From Candidatus Avacholeplasma faecigallinarum (GTDB taxonomy: Bacteria > Bacillota_I > Bacilli_A > Acholeplasmatales > Anaeroplasmataceae): a stretch of DNA of 18,249 nt. The notes under the pieces are model-generated. The model was given only the letters and a program-made list of their open reading frames with translations, ran no database searches and had not been told where the DNA came from. The translations under genes were made by a program, and so were the position numbers. Each line of letters starts with the position of its first letter. Position 1 is the first letter of the stretch. This document shows, in pieces, positions 7,579-14,913 of this stretch. The DNA lies in assembly GCA_018715825.1 (NCBI GenBank), contig DVKU01000010.1, positions 1-18,249 on the forward strand, given 5' to 3'.

Positions 7579-7925
7579 TTATACTTCTTTACAAAATTTA
7601 AGTAAAATAAAAAAACTATAAAAGCCCATAAGATTTTCATACACCTCAAAACCTAGGTTTTTATACAACCTCTTTTTTTACAGCCCTTTTTTGAATAACC
7701 TATTAAATAATGTCCATCCGTTTGTCCCGATTCCATATCTTCAAGTGTAAAACCATTCCATATATAAAACTATTCACCATAAGTCATTGTTTCATAATCT
7801 TCTTTTGTTAAATATTCCCAATTATCAATTTTTTCTTTATTTCTGGTCTAATAGTCCTATTCTTCCAATCAAATTTTTGATATATATAATTTTCACACGG
7901 TTTTAATAGGCATAATTAGAACCCA
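7579..7925 (-). pseudogene. Decayed gene fragments, last part GNAT-acetyltransferase-like
   Basis: Several minus-strand frame pieces read as protein but are split by stops and frameshifts. Upstream pieces are DWKNRTIRPEIK, then in another frame KIDNWEYLTKEDYETMTYGE, a TAG, and FYIWNGFTLEDMESGQTDG. After an A-run (7672-7680) the frame changes to RLYKNLGFEVYENLMGFY, ending at TAA 7579. The last piece resembles the C-terminal LYxxLGF segment of GNAT acetyltransferases. The upstream pieces I do not recognise; they may belong to the same lost gene or to another. Confidence 0.5.
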
Positions 7926-7951
7926 CCTTCCAATACAATGCAATAAAAAAC

Positions 7952-7999
7952 TAAGCAATTTTACTAATAACGGGATAAGCAATTTTACTAATAACGGGA
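7952..7999. repeat. Tandem duplication of a 24-bp unit
   Basis: A 24-nt unit beginning TAAGCAATTTTACTAATAAC and ending GGGA is present twice, head to tail, with no differences (7952-7975 and 7976-7999). Immediately to the right is CTTGAACCC; together with the GGGA this reads on the minus strand as GGGTTCAAGTCCC, a tRNA T-arm-like motif (8008-7996). No full tRNA can be folded here. Confidence 0.85.
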
Positions 8000-8031
8000 C
8001 TTGAACCCTAGTAAAAATGCCCTAAAATAAC

Positions 8032-8071
8032 AAAAAAGTGCTAATTTGAGCATAAAATCTCGTATTAGCAC
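8032..8071 (-). terminator. Terminator on the minus strand beyond the chelate-uptake operon
   Basis: GTGCTAAT (8038-8045) and ATTAGCAC (8064-8071) form a perfect 8-bp stem; on the minus strand the hairpin is followed by six T (plus-strand A 8032-8037). It lies about 265 nt past the stop of the HAD gene with only a repeat copy between, so it could end that operon's transcript. Confidence 0.6.
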
Positions 8072-8083
8072 AGTTGTTTCAAT

Positions 8084-8308
8084 ATGTCTTTGTGCCATCG
8101 CTTTAATACAAAATGACACCCCTACTAGCAAAACGCAACATAATAAAAAATGCCCGATTTCTCGAGCAAATATCGTTAATTTTGACACCCTTACTTTGTA
8201 TCAAAATGTTAGTTATAAGATGTCTTTGTGCTATCGCTTTGATACAAAACGACACCCCTACTAGCAAAACGAAACCCTTACTAGATAAACGAAACCCCTA
8301 GAAAGTGC
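8084..8308 (+). repeat. Dispersed repeat copy 2 (B'-A-B plus CTACTAG array, no tRNA)
   Basis: Order on the plus strand: a partial module B (8084-8121), CTACTAG at 8122-8128, module A (about 8141-8220, containing GCCCGATTTCTCGAGC), module B (8221-8257), then CTACTAG 8258-8264 and TTACTAG 8278-8284. The pair TTTGTATCAAA (8195-8205) and TTTGATACAAA (8238-8248) is perfectly complementary. A and B are joined directly (AGTTATAAGATGTCTTTGTG). The right end (GAAAGTGC) lies about 28 nt from the stop of the HAD gene. Short open frames across this copy are products of the repeat and not genes. Confidence 0.85.
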
Positions 8309-8335
8309 CGATTTTATCGATATTTCTTTATATTA

Positions 8336-9073
8336 TTATTCATAATTTTCAAAAATAAACTTCGCTACACCATCATTTTTGCAAGTATCAATTTGATAAG
8401 TAGAATATTCTAATAATCCAGGAAAGCAACCACCCATCGCGATAGAACAAGGCACAAACTCGAACACTTCTAAATCGTTTGGCCCGTCTCCAAAATAGAC
8501 TACTTGTTCAAGTTTGAAGCCAAGATAATCGATCAGCACCTGTATAGCATTAATTCTTGAGCATCCTTTATTCTGCAAACTTATTGTTTTAGTTGTTTCC
8601 CAATAGTAAGCATCAAAATTTGTTTTTAATCTTTCTAATTCTTCTTTTTCTATGTCAAATAAAATCAGATTATAAAATTTTGAAGCAGCACCTTCGTTTT
8701 CGGCAATAAAACCATTTTCCAGCGCTTTTTCCTTTGCTTTATCACTAGAGTAAAAAGTTTCATATGGTGTATAAGTTAAATAATCTTTTTTGGTAATATC
8801 AATATTTAAAGGTACATCAATTAAAACTTTATTTTTGCAAATCACAAATGAACCATTGTTTAAAATATAGAAGTCAAAATCGAAATCAATAATATCTCTA
8901 ATATGGTTAAAGGTTCTCATGGTACATACACCAACTTTGTAACCTTTTTCTTTAAGCAAATTAAGAGCTTCAATTGTATTTTTAGAACATTTAATTTGAG
9001 TTTCTTTATCGAAGATAGTTTTTCCTATATCAAAGATAAAAACCTTAATTTTATCTAGAAATTGTAACTTCAT
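8336..9073 (-). CDS. HAD-superfamily (Cof-type) protein with atypical catalytic motifs
   Basis: A 245-aa cytoplasmic protein of the HAD fold, last gene of the chelate-uptake operon; its start overlaps the ATPase gene stop by 23 nt. Motif I is FDIGKT (Asp15): the nucleophile position is kept but the second Asp of the usual DxD is Gly17. Motif II Thr is plausible at residue 51 (VCTMRT). In the motif III region the usual Lys of the KG-NAL segment is Arg173 (GCSRINAIQVL). Motif IV GDGPND (195-200) is intact. A cap domain lies between about 80 and 160. Standard phosphatase activity therefore seems weakened or altered. Coexpression with a transporter suggests a role linked to the imported compound, but no substrate can be named. 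The ribosome binding site is weak (GAAGTGGA), so translation may be coupled. Confidence 0.87.
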   Translation of the reverse strand: MKLQFLDKIKVFIFDIGKTIFDKETQIKCSKNTIEALNLLKEKGYKVGVCTMRTFNHIRDIIDFDFDFYILNNGSFVICKNKVLIDVPLNIDITKKDYLTYTPYETFYSSDKAKEKALENGFIAENEGAASKFYNLILFDIEKEELERLKTNFDAYYWETTKTISLQNKGCSRINAIQVLIDYLGFKLEQVVYFGDGPNDLEVFEFVPCSIAMGGCFPGLLEYSTYQIDTCKNDGVAKFIFENYE

Positions 9074-9821
9074 CGTATTCCACTTCTTTCGCTGATATTA
9101 ATTGGCCACCATAAATTTCTTTTAAGATGTCAACTTTCACAATATCCTTACAATGTCCAAATTTGCAAATTTCACCATTATTCATAAGTATCACGTTGCT
9201 ATTTAAAATTAGAGCTATATTTGGATTGTGGGTTGACAAAACAATCGTCTTACCTTCTTCTCTAAGTTCTTTTAATATTCTAATTATTAAACTTTGGTTC
9301 TTTAAATCTAGTGCACTCATAGGTTCATCTAAAAGAATTAATGGTGTATCTTGCAAATAGGCAGAACAAATATATACTTTTTGTCTTTCTCCTCCAGATA
9401 ATTCATTAAGTTTTTTATTAAGGAGTAATTCAATATCAAATTTAGCAGCGGCTTCATGCATTTTTTTCACTTGATCATTTTTAGGCTTTTCATAAAACTT
9501 TAAATCACTCACAAAACCGAACAAAAGAAAATCTTTAACTAGGAAATCCTCTTCATTGCTTGACAATTGAGGAACATAACTTATCAATTTAGCTTTTTCA
9601 TTGTTTTTTAAATTATTTAGGCTTTTTCCATTAATAAATATTTCTGATGTCTTAGTTTTTAAAAGTGAAGCAATTAACTTTAATAAAGTAGTCTTACCAC
9701 ATCCATTTAAGCCGAGCAAAACATTTATTGTCCCTTCTTCAATTTTCAAGTTAATGCTGTTTAAGACTGTTTGATTGGTTTTATATGAATAAGAAAGGTT
9801 TTTAACTTCTAGTAATGTCAT
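9051..9821 (-). CDS. FecE/FepC-type ABC transporter ATP-binding protein
   Basis: The ATPase of a metal-chelate (siderophore, haem or cobalamin) importer, 256 aa, working on the inner face of the membrane with the FecCD-type permease encoded just upstream. All motifs are present: Walker A GLNGCGKTT (37-45), Q-loop Gln85, signature LSGGERQ (141-147), Walker B LILLDEP (161-167), D-loop SALD (169-172) and switch His198. ATG 9821 is 5 nt after an AGGGG-like site and lies inside the permease gene (20-nt overlap), indicating translational coupling. Length is normal for the family. Confidence 0.93.
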   Translation of the reverse strand: MTLLEVKNLSYSYKTNQTVLNSINLKIEEGTINVLLGLNGCGKTTLLKLIASLLKTKTSEIFINGKSLNNLKNNEKAKLISYVPQLSSNEEDFLVKDFLLFGFVSDLKFYEKPKNDQVKKMHEAAAKFDIELLLNKKLNELSGGERQKVYICSAYLQDTPLILLDEPMSALDLKNQSLIIRILKELREEGKTIVLSTHNPNIALILNSNVILMNNGEICKFGHCKDIVKVDILKEIYGGQLISAKEVEYDEVTISR

Positions 9822-10833
9822 TTTTATCCCCTTTCTTAAACGCTAGTATTCCAATAAAAATAGGTGTCCCAATAAAACCAGAAACTGCAGACAGCGGAAT
9901 CTCTGAGAATGTAAAACTTCTTGAAACGATGTCACATATCAACATAAATATTGCCCCAATGAATATAGTCAAAGGCAGGCTTTTTGTTGTATTTCTTCCA
10001 ACTAATAACCTTGCAATATGAGGAACCACTAAGCCAACCCAACCGATAACGCCTGCAAAAGCTACAGAAGCCGAAGTAAGAATGGTAACAATTACTATGA
10101 GTAATCCTTTATAGAAACCATAGTTAAGGCCCTTTGATTCCGCTTGTTCTTTTCCTAATGCAACTATATTTATTCTCCATCGGATAATTATTAAAATCAC
10201 TATACAAATTAATGAAATTGGCAACATGATATAAACATCATTCATTACAACGTTTTGAAATGAACCCAAAAGCCAAAATGTAATCTCACCGAGCTGACTA
10301 TCAGTATCCGCCATGAATTTAATGAAGCTTAAACAAGCCTCTAGGAATCCACCCATTATTATCCCTGATAGCAAAAGAATAATTGGTGATTTATTTTTAA
10401 ATGCTCTTGCAATGAAAAGAGTACATACCATGGTCAGTATGCCGAATGTAAATGAAAACAGACAAATTACTATACCTGACATTCCTATCAATATAGAAAG
10501 AGCAGCTCCTACACTAGCACCGCTTGAAACACCCAAAAAATCAGGTGAAACTAATTTGTTTTGAAACAAATCTTGATAAACAAGGCCAGAAACTGATAGA
10601 CCAGCGCCGACTAATATGGCCATCAAAGACCTTGGAAGCCTTAAATTCATTATGACGCTTCTATCGGTTGAAAACTCATTGTTAGATGTAAACAAAGCAT
10701 TAAAAAAATCATTGAACCCAATGGTATATTTTCCTACCATCAGAGCAACAAAAAACAAAATTACTAGAACGATTGCAAAGCCCACAAAGATAAAGATCGA
10801 TTTCTTATTCTTTCCAAATGAGAGGATCCCCAT
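9802..10833 (-). CDS. FecCD-type ABC transporter permease
   Basis: A 343-aa polytopic membrane protein of the FecCD/BtuC family that forms the channel of a metal-chelate or cobalamin importer. The sequence starts with a transmembrane segment, then KYTIGFNDFF and the family-typical LRLPRSLMAILVGAGLSVSG (about residues 64-83), followed by QNKLVSPDFLGVSSGASVGA; near the C-terminus are GVIGWVGLVVPHIARLLVG and a PxGxxxxxxGxPxFIxIL-like end. About nine or ten hydrophobic segments are visible. The start overlaps the end of the binding-protein gene by 29 nt. Only one permease gene is present, so the permease is presumably a homodimer. Confidence 0.93.
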   Translation of the reverse strand: MGILSFGKNKKSIFIFVGFAIVLVILFFVALMVGKYTIGFNDFFNALFTSNNEFSTDRSVIMNLRLPRSLMAILVGAGLSVSGLVYQDLFQNKLVSPDFLGVSSGASVGAALSILIGMSGIVICLFSFTFGILTMVCTLFIARAFKNKSPIILLLSGIIMGGFLEACLSFIKFMADTDSQLGEITFWLLGSFQNVVMNDVYIMLPISLICIVILIIIRWRINIVALGKEQAESKGLNYGFYKGLLIVIVTILTSASVAFAGVIGWVGLVVPHIARLLVGRNTTKSLPLTIFIGAIFMLICDIVSRSFTFSEIPLSAVSGFIGTPIFIGILAFKKGDKNDITRS

Positions 10834-11875
10834 TTATATCAAGCCCCTTTAAAATATTGTTTGTGTCTGAGTCGTTTAGTTGGTAAGAGAAATACTTTGA
10901 AAAGCACTCTTTGGTAAGCGAAACCATGTCATAGTCAAATAAATCTGGATATAGTTTGTTTGCCATATCATAGATAAAAAGAGGACTTTCTGCTGCCGTT
11001 TGCTCAAAACTTACAAAACCAACAGGAATATTGTAAAGTTCTCCTTCAACTACTCCTTTAATTCTATTCCATGGTTCTTCCACTTTAATTTGCTTTAATA
11101 AATACTGTTGATATATTCCACCAATAGCGACAATATCTGGATTAATTTCTAAAACAGCTTCTGCCGATGGCCTATTTGTTTCAAACCTATTGCAAATAAA
11201 ATCGATATTTAATAAATCATAGACATACTCTAAAAGCGATTTGCCTAAATCTGTATATCCTAATCCCCTATCTTTGTCTCCACATACATAGTACAAAGTT
11301 CTTTTCTCTTCCTCATAAATATCATTTTCTTCGAGTTTTTGTGTAACATTGCTAATTGCTTTATTGAAATCAGTCTGCCACATATCGACCCTGTTATTCA
11401 CTTTCTCGCCCCATATAGTTCTAACAATTTCAGAGAAAGAAAATACATAATCTCCGTAGCCTTCTTCCGCAAATTGACGAACGCAAAGAGCGTTAAGGCC
11501 ATGCTCTCTTAAGTTTTGAGCAGTTGCTGGCTCAGGGATAAAAATTAAATCCGCTCCTCTTTCAATAAAAGTCTCAACACTATTATCATAGTCATAGCCA
11601 AATAGGTCCTTTGATTTTGGATAAATGACTTCAGCCCATGGATTATCCATAACGCTATAATATGTTCCATCTAGAACATCACCTAATCCGAAGGCAATCA
11701 TCAAATCTCCGGTAGAAGGAGATACTGCAGCAACCTTTTTTGGATTCTTGGGAACCCAAACTTCAGCGCCGCTCATATCAGTAACCAAAACTTCATTCTC
11801 ATGATTATTAGTACCACAAGAAGCCATTAAAGAAATCGACATTAAACATATTAAGAACAACAACTCTTTTTTCAT
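10805..11875 (-). CDS. Metal-chelate ABC transporter substrate-binding lipoprotein
   Basis: First gene of the uptake operon: a 356-aa extracellular binding protein held to the membrane through Cys20 of the lipobox LMASC. The mature part has the PeriBP (Fe3+-siderophore/cobalamin, TroA-like) layout: VLVTDMSGAEVWVPKNPKKV near the N-terminus, a first lobe with GADLIFIPEP, a long connecting helix around 165-210, and a second lobe with EINPDIVAIGG. The ligand cannot be assigned; an iron chelate, haem or corrinoid is most likely from the partner proteins. The start has a GAGGT site 4 nt upstream. A TGAAAACGTTTTA motif lies about 73 nt upstream of the start codon. No clear promoter is seen. Confidence 0.92.
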   Translation of the reverse strand: MKKELLFLICLMSISLMASCGTNNHENEVLVTDMSGAEVWVPKNPKKVAAVSPSTGDLMIAFGLGDVLDGTYYSVMDNPWAEVIYPKSKDLFGYDYDNSVETFIERGADLIFIPEPATAQNLREHGLNALCVRQFAEEGYGDYVFSFSEIVRTIWGEKVNNRVDMWQTDFNKAISNVTQKLEENDIYEEEKRTLYYVCGDKDRGLGYTDLGKSLLEYVYDLLNIDFICNRFETNRPSAEAVLEINPDIVAIGGIYQQYLLKQIKVEEPWNRIKGVVEGELYNIPVGFVSFEQTAAESPLFIYDMANKLYPDLFDYDMVSLTKECFSKYFSYQLNDSDTNNILKGLDINGDPLIWKE

Positions 11876-11961
11876 AAATACCTCACAAAAACATTAGCAT
11901 TTGTTCAATTTTAGCATAAAAGTGGCCATTTCTTCATAATTTTAAAATGAAAACGTTTTAT

Positions 11962-11990
11962 AAAAAGACTAGAATTTTTACTTCCTAGCC
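11962..11990 (-). terminator. Terminator between the gene fossil and the uptake operon
   Basis: On the minus strand GGCTAGGA pairs with TTCTAGTC (8 bp with two G-U; plus-strand arms 11967-11974 and 11983-11990) and is followed by TTTTT. It insulates the uptake operon from transcripts coming from the upstream fossil. Confidence 0.6.
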
Positions 11991-12526
11991 TCTACCTTCA
12001 CTTTGTATCCCGAGTTAAATATGAACTCAATACTCTTGTCTCAATGAACAACTGCTTTATCGACCATAATGTTGAGAACCTTATAAAAATTTTAATAGCC
12101 CGGTGAATCAAGATAATCTAGCCACGCCTGAAACAATGGCATGAATTTCTTCAATACTATGTTCTTCACATTTTCCATCAATAAATATTTAGGAAGTTCA
12201 TCATTTTCTTTTGCTACTTCTAGCAGTCTTTGCACTTCCCATAAAAGTGATGAATCGGTATTGCTGCCTTTATCAAAGCCTTTCATCTTTCCTGCCAAAC
12301 TAATATCAGTACAAGGAAATGAATAGGTCCATAAATCAGCTTTGGGTAGTCTATCTATATTCTTTATGTCACCTAAATTATTAGTTGGTCCATGAAGTAA
12401 TTCATAGGCTCTACTAGCCTATTTGTCGTTTTCGCTGATAGCTACAATCTCATGTTCTATATTAGCTCTCTTCAATACTTCTCTTTGACTTGCAATAACT
12501 GCAAAAAGTTCTATAACCTTGATCAA
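11978..12526 (-). pseudogene. Fused fossil: C5-DNA methyltransferase N-part joined to serine-recombinase C-terminus
   Basis: From TTG 12526 (with AGAGGTG 6 nt before it) one minus-strand frame of 183 codons runs to TAA 11978, broken by TAG 12421-12419, TAA 12094-12092 and TGA 12043-12041. The first part reads as a cytosine-C5 methyltransferase: motif I region VIELFAVIASQREVL (the usual FAGxG has become FAVIA), motif IV FPCTDISLAGKMKGF with catalytic Cys, LLWEVQRLL, and motif VI LLMENVKN. The frame continues past the TAA as NFYKVLN, still methyltransferase-like, then switches to IMVDKAVVH-stop-DKSIEFIFNSGYKVKV, which resembles the extreme C-terminus of large serine recombinases. A deletion has evidently joined two genes of a former mobile element, and nonsense mutations followed. 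The intact 68-codon frame inside it (12298-12092) is not a gene in its own right. Confidence 0.8.
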
Positions 12527-12588
12527 TATAAACACCTCTCAAAGTCTTAGAACTTCAAAATGCATTTATTTCTTTTAAATCTAGATTT

Positions 12589-13020
12589 TGATTAGGGGTA
12601 TCATTTCTCTAGTAGGGTTTCGTTTTTCTAGTAGCCTAACGTTTCTCTAGTAAGGGTATCGTTTGTCTAGTAGGACTAAAATTTGAAAATTGCTAGGTTC
12701 GAACCAATTTATATCTACTAGCAAAACGCATAAAAAGAAAAAATGCCCGATTTCTCGAGCAAATATCGTTAATTTTGACACCCTTACTTTGTATCAAAAT
12801 GTTAGTTATAAGATGGTGCGACCAGTGAGACTTGAACTCACACGGCATAACCATACGCCCCTCAAACGTACGCGTCTACCAGTTCCGCCATGATCGCTTA
12901 GTTGGCAGTGATTACCTATATTGATACAATTACCCCTATAGTGTCTACTTTATTAATAGCACAACATATCGCTTTGATACAAAACGACACCCCTACTAGA
13001 TAAACGAAACCCCTTAATTA
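12589..13020 (+). repeat. Dispersed repeat copy 3, with inverted ends, enclosing tRNA-Leu
   Basis: Left end: AGGGGTATCATTTCTCTAG with CTAGTAG/CTAGTAA units at 12609, 12628, 12647 and 12667. Then come a palindromic GGTTCGAACC (12696-12705), CTACTAG (12715-12721) and module A (about 12740-12813). The tRNA-Leu gene (12814-12897, minus) follows with no gap. After about 70 nt comes module B (ATCGCTTTGATACAAAACGA, from 12968) and CTACTAG at 12993-12999, ending ACGAAACCCCTTAATTA. The left end and the reverse complement of the right end agree over about 30 nt, so the element has sub-terminal inverted repeats. No transposase or other protein is encoded inside. Confidence 0.8.
12814..12897 (-). tRNA. 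tRNA-Leu (anticodon GAG)
   Basis: The minus strand folds as a full class II tRNA of 84 nt. The acceptor GCGATCA pairs with TGGTCGC (one U-G), followed by discriminator A and an encoded CCA. The D-arm is GCGGAACTGGTAGACGC. The anticodon stem-loop TACGT-TTGAGGG-GCGTA carries GAG, reading CUU and CUC. The variable arm has about 12 nt, and the T-arm is GTGAG-TTCAAGT-CTCAC. The gene lies inside a copy of the dispersed repeat: module A begins at the base after the CCA and supplies a hairpin plus T6 that could end the transcript. No other tRNA is adjacent. Confidence 0.96.
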
Positions 13021-13130
13021 ATGTTTAATGCCGCGCTTTTGCTTACGTTTGAAAATGTTTGTTTATTGAATATAAATTCTCATTTCAAAATCCTAAATTT
13101 ATATACGTATTGTTATCAATTGATTAGCTT

Positions 13131-13170
13131 AAAAAGTCACCCAGCTCAAAACCTAGGTGACAATTTTTTT
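13131..13170. terminator. Bidirectional terminator after the ABC exporter operon
   Basis: On the minus strand GTCACCTAG and CTGGGTGAC form a 9-bp stem (one G-U) with an 8-nt loop, followed by TTTTT (plus-strand A 13131-13135). On the plus strand the hairpin is followed by AATTTTTTT (13162-13170). It lies about 20 nt after the last exporter gene. Confidence 0.8.
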
Positions 13171-13182
13171 GTTTATGATGAA

Positions 13183-14913
13183 CTAAATATTAAAATTTGC
13201 TGCTTCTTTTTGTAAACTTACCATTTTTGCAAATTGACCTTTTTCCTTAATTAATTCTTGTGGGTTACCTTCCTCTACAACTTTTCCTTCATTTAAAACA
13301 ATTACTTTATCAGCATTTTCAATAGTCCTCATCCTATGAGCAATAACTATAACAGTTTTACCTTTTGTAGCGTTAGAGATAGCTTCTTGAACTATTGTTT
13401 CATTTTCAGCATCTAATGATGCAGTTGCTTCATCAAGTAACACTATAGGAGCATCTTTTAATAAAGCTCTAGCTATACTAATTCTTTGTCTTTCTCCTCC
13501 ACTTAATTCAGCACCATTTTCTCCTATATATGTGTTATAACCATCAGGTAATTTGGATACAAATTCATCACAATTTGCTTTTTTAGCTGCTTCGATAACT
13601 TCTTCATTTGTCGCATCTTTTCTACCGATACGGATATTTTCCATTATTGTATTGTTGAACAAATTCACATCTTGGAAGACTATAGAATAGTTTTTTAAAA
13701 GACATTCTGGATCAATATTTTTAATTACTTCTCCTCCAAGTTTAATAGTTCCATCATCAACATCCCAAAATCTTGAACAAAGTTTTGATATAGTTGATTT
13801 CCCACATCCACTTGGACCGACAAGCGCAGTGACTTCACCTTGTTTAGCAGTAAAGGAAACACCATTAATTACGCTTTCATCCTTATCATATCCAAATTTC
13901 ACATCATCAAAGGTTATGTCATAATTTTTAGGTATAAAACTATCTTTACCGGTTTGAATTGGGCAGTTATAAAATTCATTCATTCTTTCTATATTCAAAA
14001 ATGTAGAGTTTATTGCAGCTAAGTTTTGAAGTGCTGTTGCCATAGGTTCATAAAATCTAGAAACGAGGAGTAAGAACATAAAGAAAATCATTATATCAAG
14101 CGAACCGCCAATGAGAAGAATTGAACCAACTAAAGCTGTTGTAGCAATGCCAAATTTAAGAATCATCTGAGCAGTTACCACGAATAACGCTACGCCTAAT
14201 TCTGACTGAATATGAAATTTCTCCACTAATCTAACATTTGTTTTAATTTTATTCATATATTCTTTTTCTGAATTAGTAGCTTTTAAATCTTTTATAGTCT
14301 CAATGCACTCTTGAACATTATTTTGAAGCTCTAAATCAGCTTTGTCTTTCTTCCTATTAAAATAGTTTTGTGCTTTTCTAGAAGCAAACACAATGAGTAT
14401 AGATACTGGAACTACCCATAAAGAGGCAAGACCCATCCTCCAATCAGTAATAAATATAGGAATCATTACTATAATTGTCGAAAATATTGAACCATAAAAA
14501 TTTGGCATAAAATGCGAAAAACTTTGCTCAATTGCTGTCGCATCATTCATAATAACGTGAGTCATATCAGTCAAATCTTTATGCGAAAAGAATGATAAAG
14601 GTAATTTTCTTAATCTTTCAGCTAAAGCTATTCTTCTTTTGCCACTTTCCTTATAAGTAAGGAAATAAGAACAGTGATATTGAATATAGTAAATTAATCC
14701 TAATGCAACGATTATTCCTAAAGATCCAAAAATAAACAAATAATAATGATCAGTTGGAATCCCATCACCTAATAAATCATCTACTAAAATGTATAAAAGC
14801 CATACTGGTATCATCAAAGCAATATTGCTTAATACGTTCATTAATAGAGTTTTTATAAAATCTTTTGCGCCCTGTTCGGTCAAAGCAAATTTATGCATGA
14901 GATATTTAAGCAT
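13183..14913 (-). CDS. ABC exporter half-transporter (membrane domain plus ATPase), second subunit
   Basis: A 576-aa half transporter: about six transmembrane segments in residues 20-290, then a nucleotide-binding domain. Motifs: Walker A GPSGCGKS (366-373), Q-loop in IVFQDVNLF, signature LSGGERQ (470-476), Walker B IVLLDEA (490-496), canonical D-loop SLDAENE and switch His526. ATG 14913, 6 nt after GGAGGG, is preferred to the longer frame start at 14973, which lies well inside the upstream gene without a ribosome binding site. It overlaps the stop of the partner gene by 8 nt. With the partner it probably forms a heterodimeric exporter or an IrtAB/YbtPQ-like pair; substrate unknown (drug, peptide or siderophore). 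It ends in TAG and is followed by the terminator at 13131-13170. Confidence 0.92.
   Translation of the reverse strand: MLKYLMHKFALTEQGAKDFIKTLLMNVLSNIALMIPVWLLYILVDDLLGDGIPTDHYYLFIFGSLGIIVALGLIYYIQYHCSYFLTYKESGKRRIALAERLRKLPLSFFSHKDLTDMTHVIMNDATAIEQSFSHFMPNFYGSIFSTIIVMIPIFITDWRMGLASLWVVPVSILIVFASRKAQNYFNRKKDKADLELQNNVQECIETIKDLKATNSEKEYMNKIKTNVRLVEKFHIQSELGVALFVVTAQMILKFGIATTALVGSILLIGGSLDIMIFFMFLLLVSRFYEPMATALQNLAAINSTFLNIERMNEFYNCPIQTGKDSFIPKNYDITFDDVKFGYDKDESVINGVSFTAKQGEVTALVGPSGCGKSTISKLCSRFWDVDDGTIKLGGEVIKNIDPECLLKNYSIVFQDVNLFNNTIMENIRIGRKDATNEEVIEAAKKANCDEFVSKLPDGYNTYIGENGAELSGGERQRISIARALLKDAPIVLLDEATASLDAENETIVQEAISNATKGKTVIVIAHRMRTIENADKVIVLNEGKVVEEGNPQELIKEKGQFAKMVSLQKEAANFNI

Noticed and set aside
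7988-8301. Overlapping small open frames on both strands around 7988-8301
   Set aside because: They follow the dispersed repeat and recur wherever it recurs, lack good ribosome binding sites and overlap each other on both strands.
12092-12298. A 68-aa stand-alone gene
   Set aside because: It is the middle segment of the methyltransferase fossil between two nonsense codons.
12690-12893. A 67-codon plus-strand frame
   Set aside because: It reads through the repeat and antisense through the tRNA-Leu gene, so it is not a protein gene.
13021-13215. A 64-codon plus-strand frame
   Set aside because: It has no ribosome binding site, crosses the bidirectional terminator and runs into the exporter gene on the other strand; composition is that of random AT-rich DNA.
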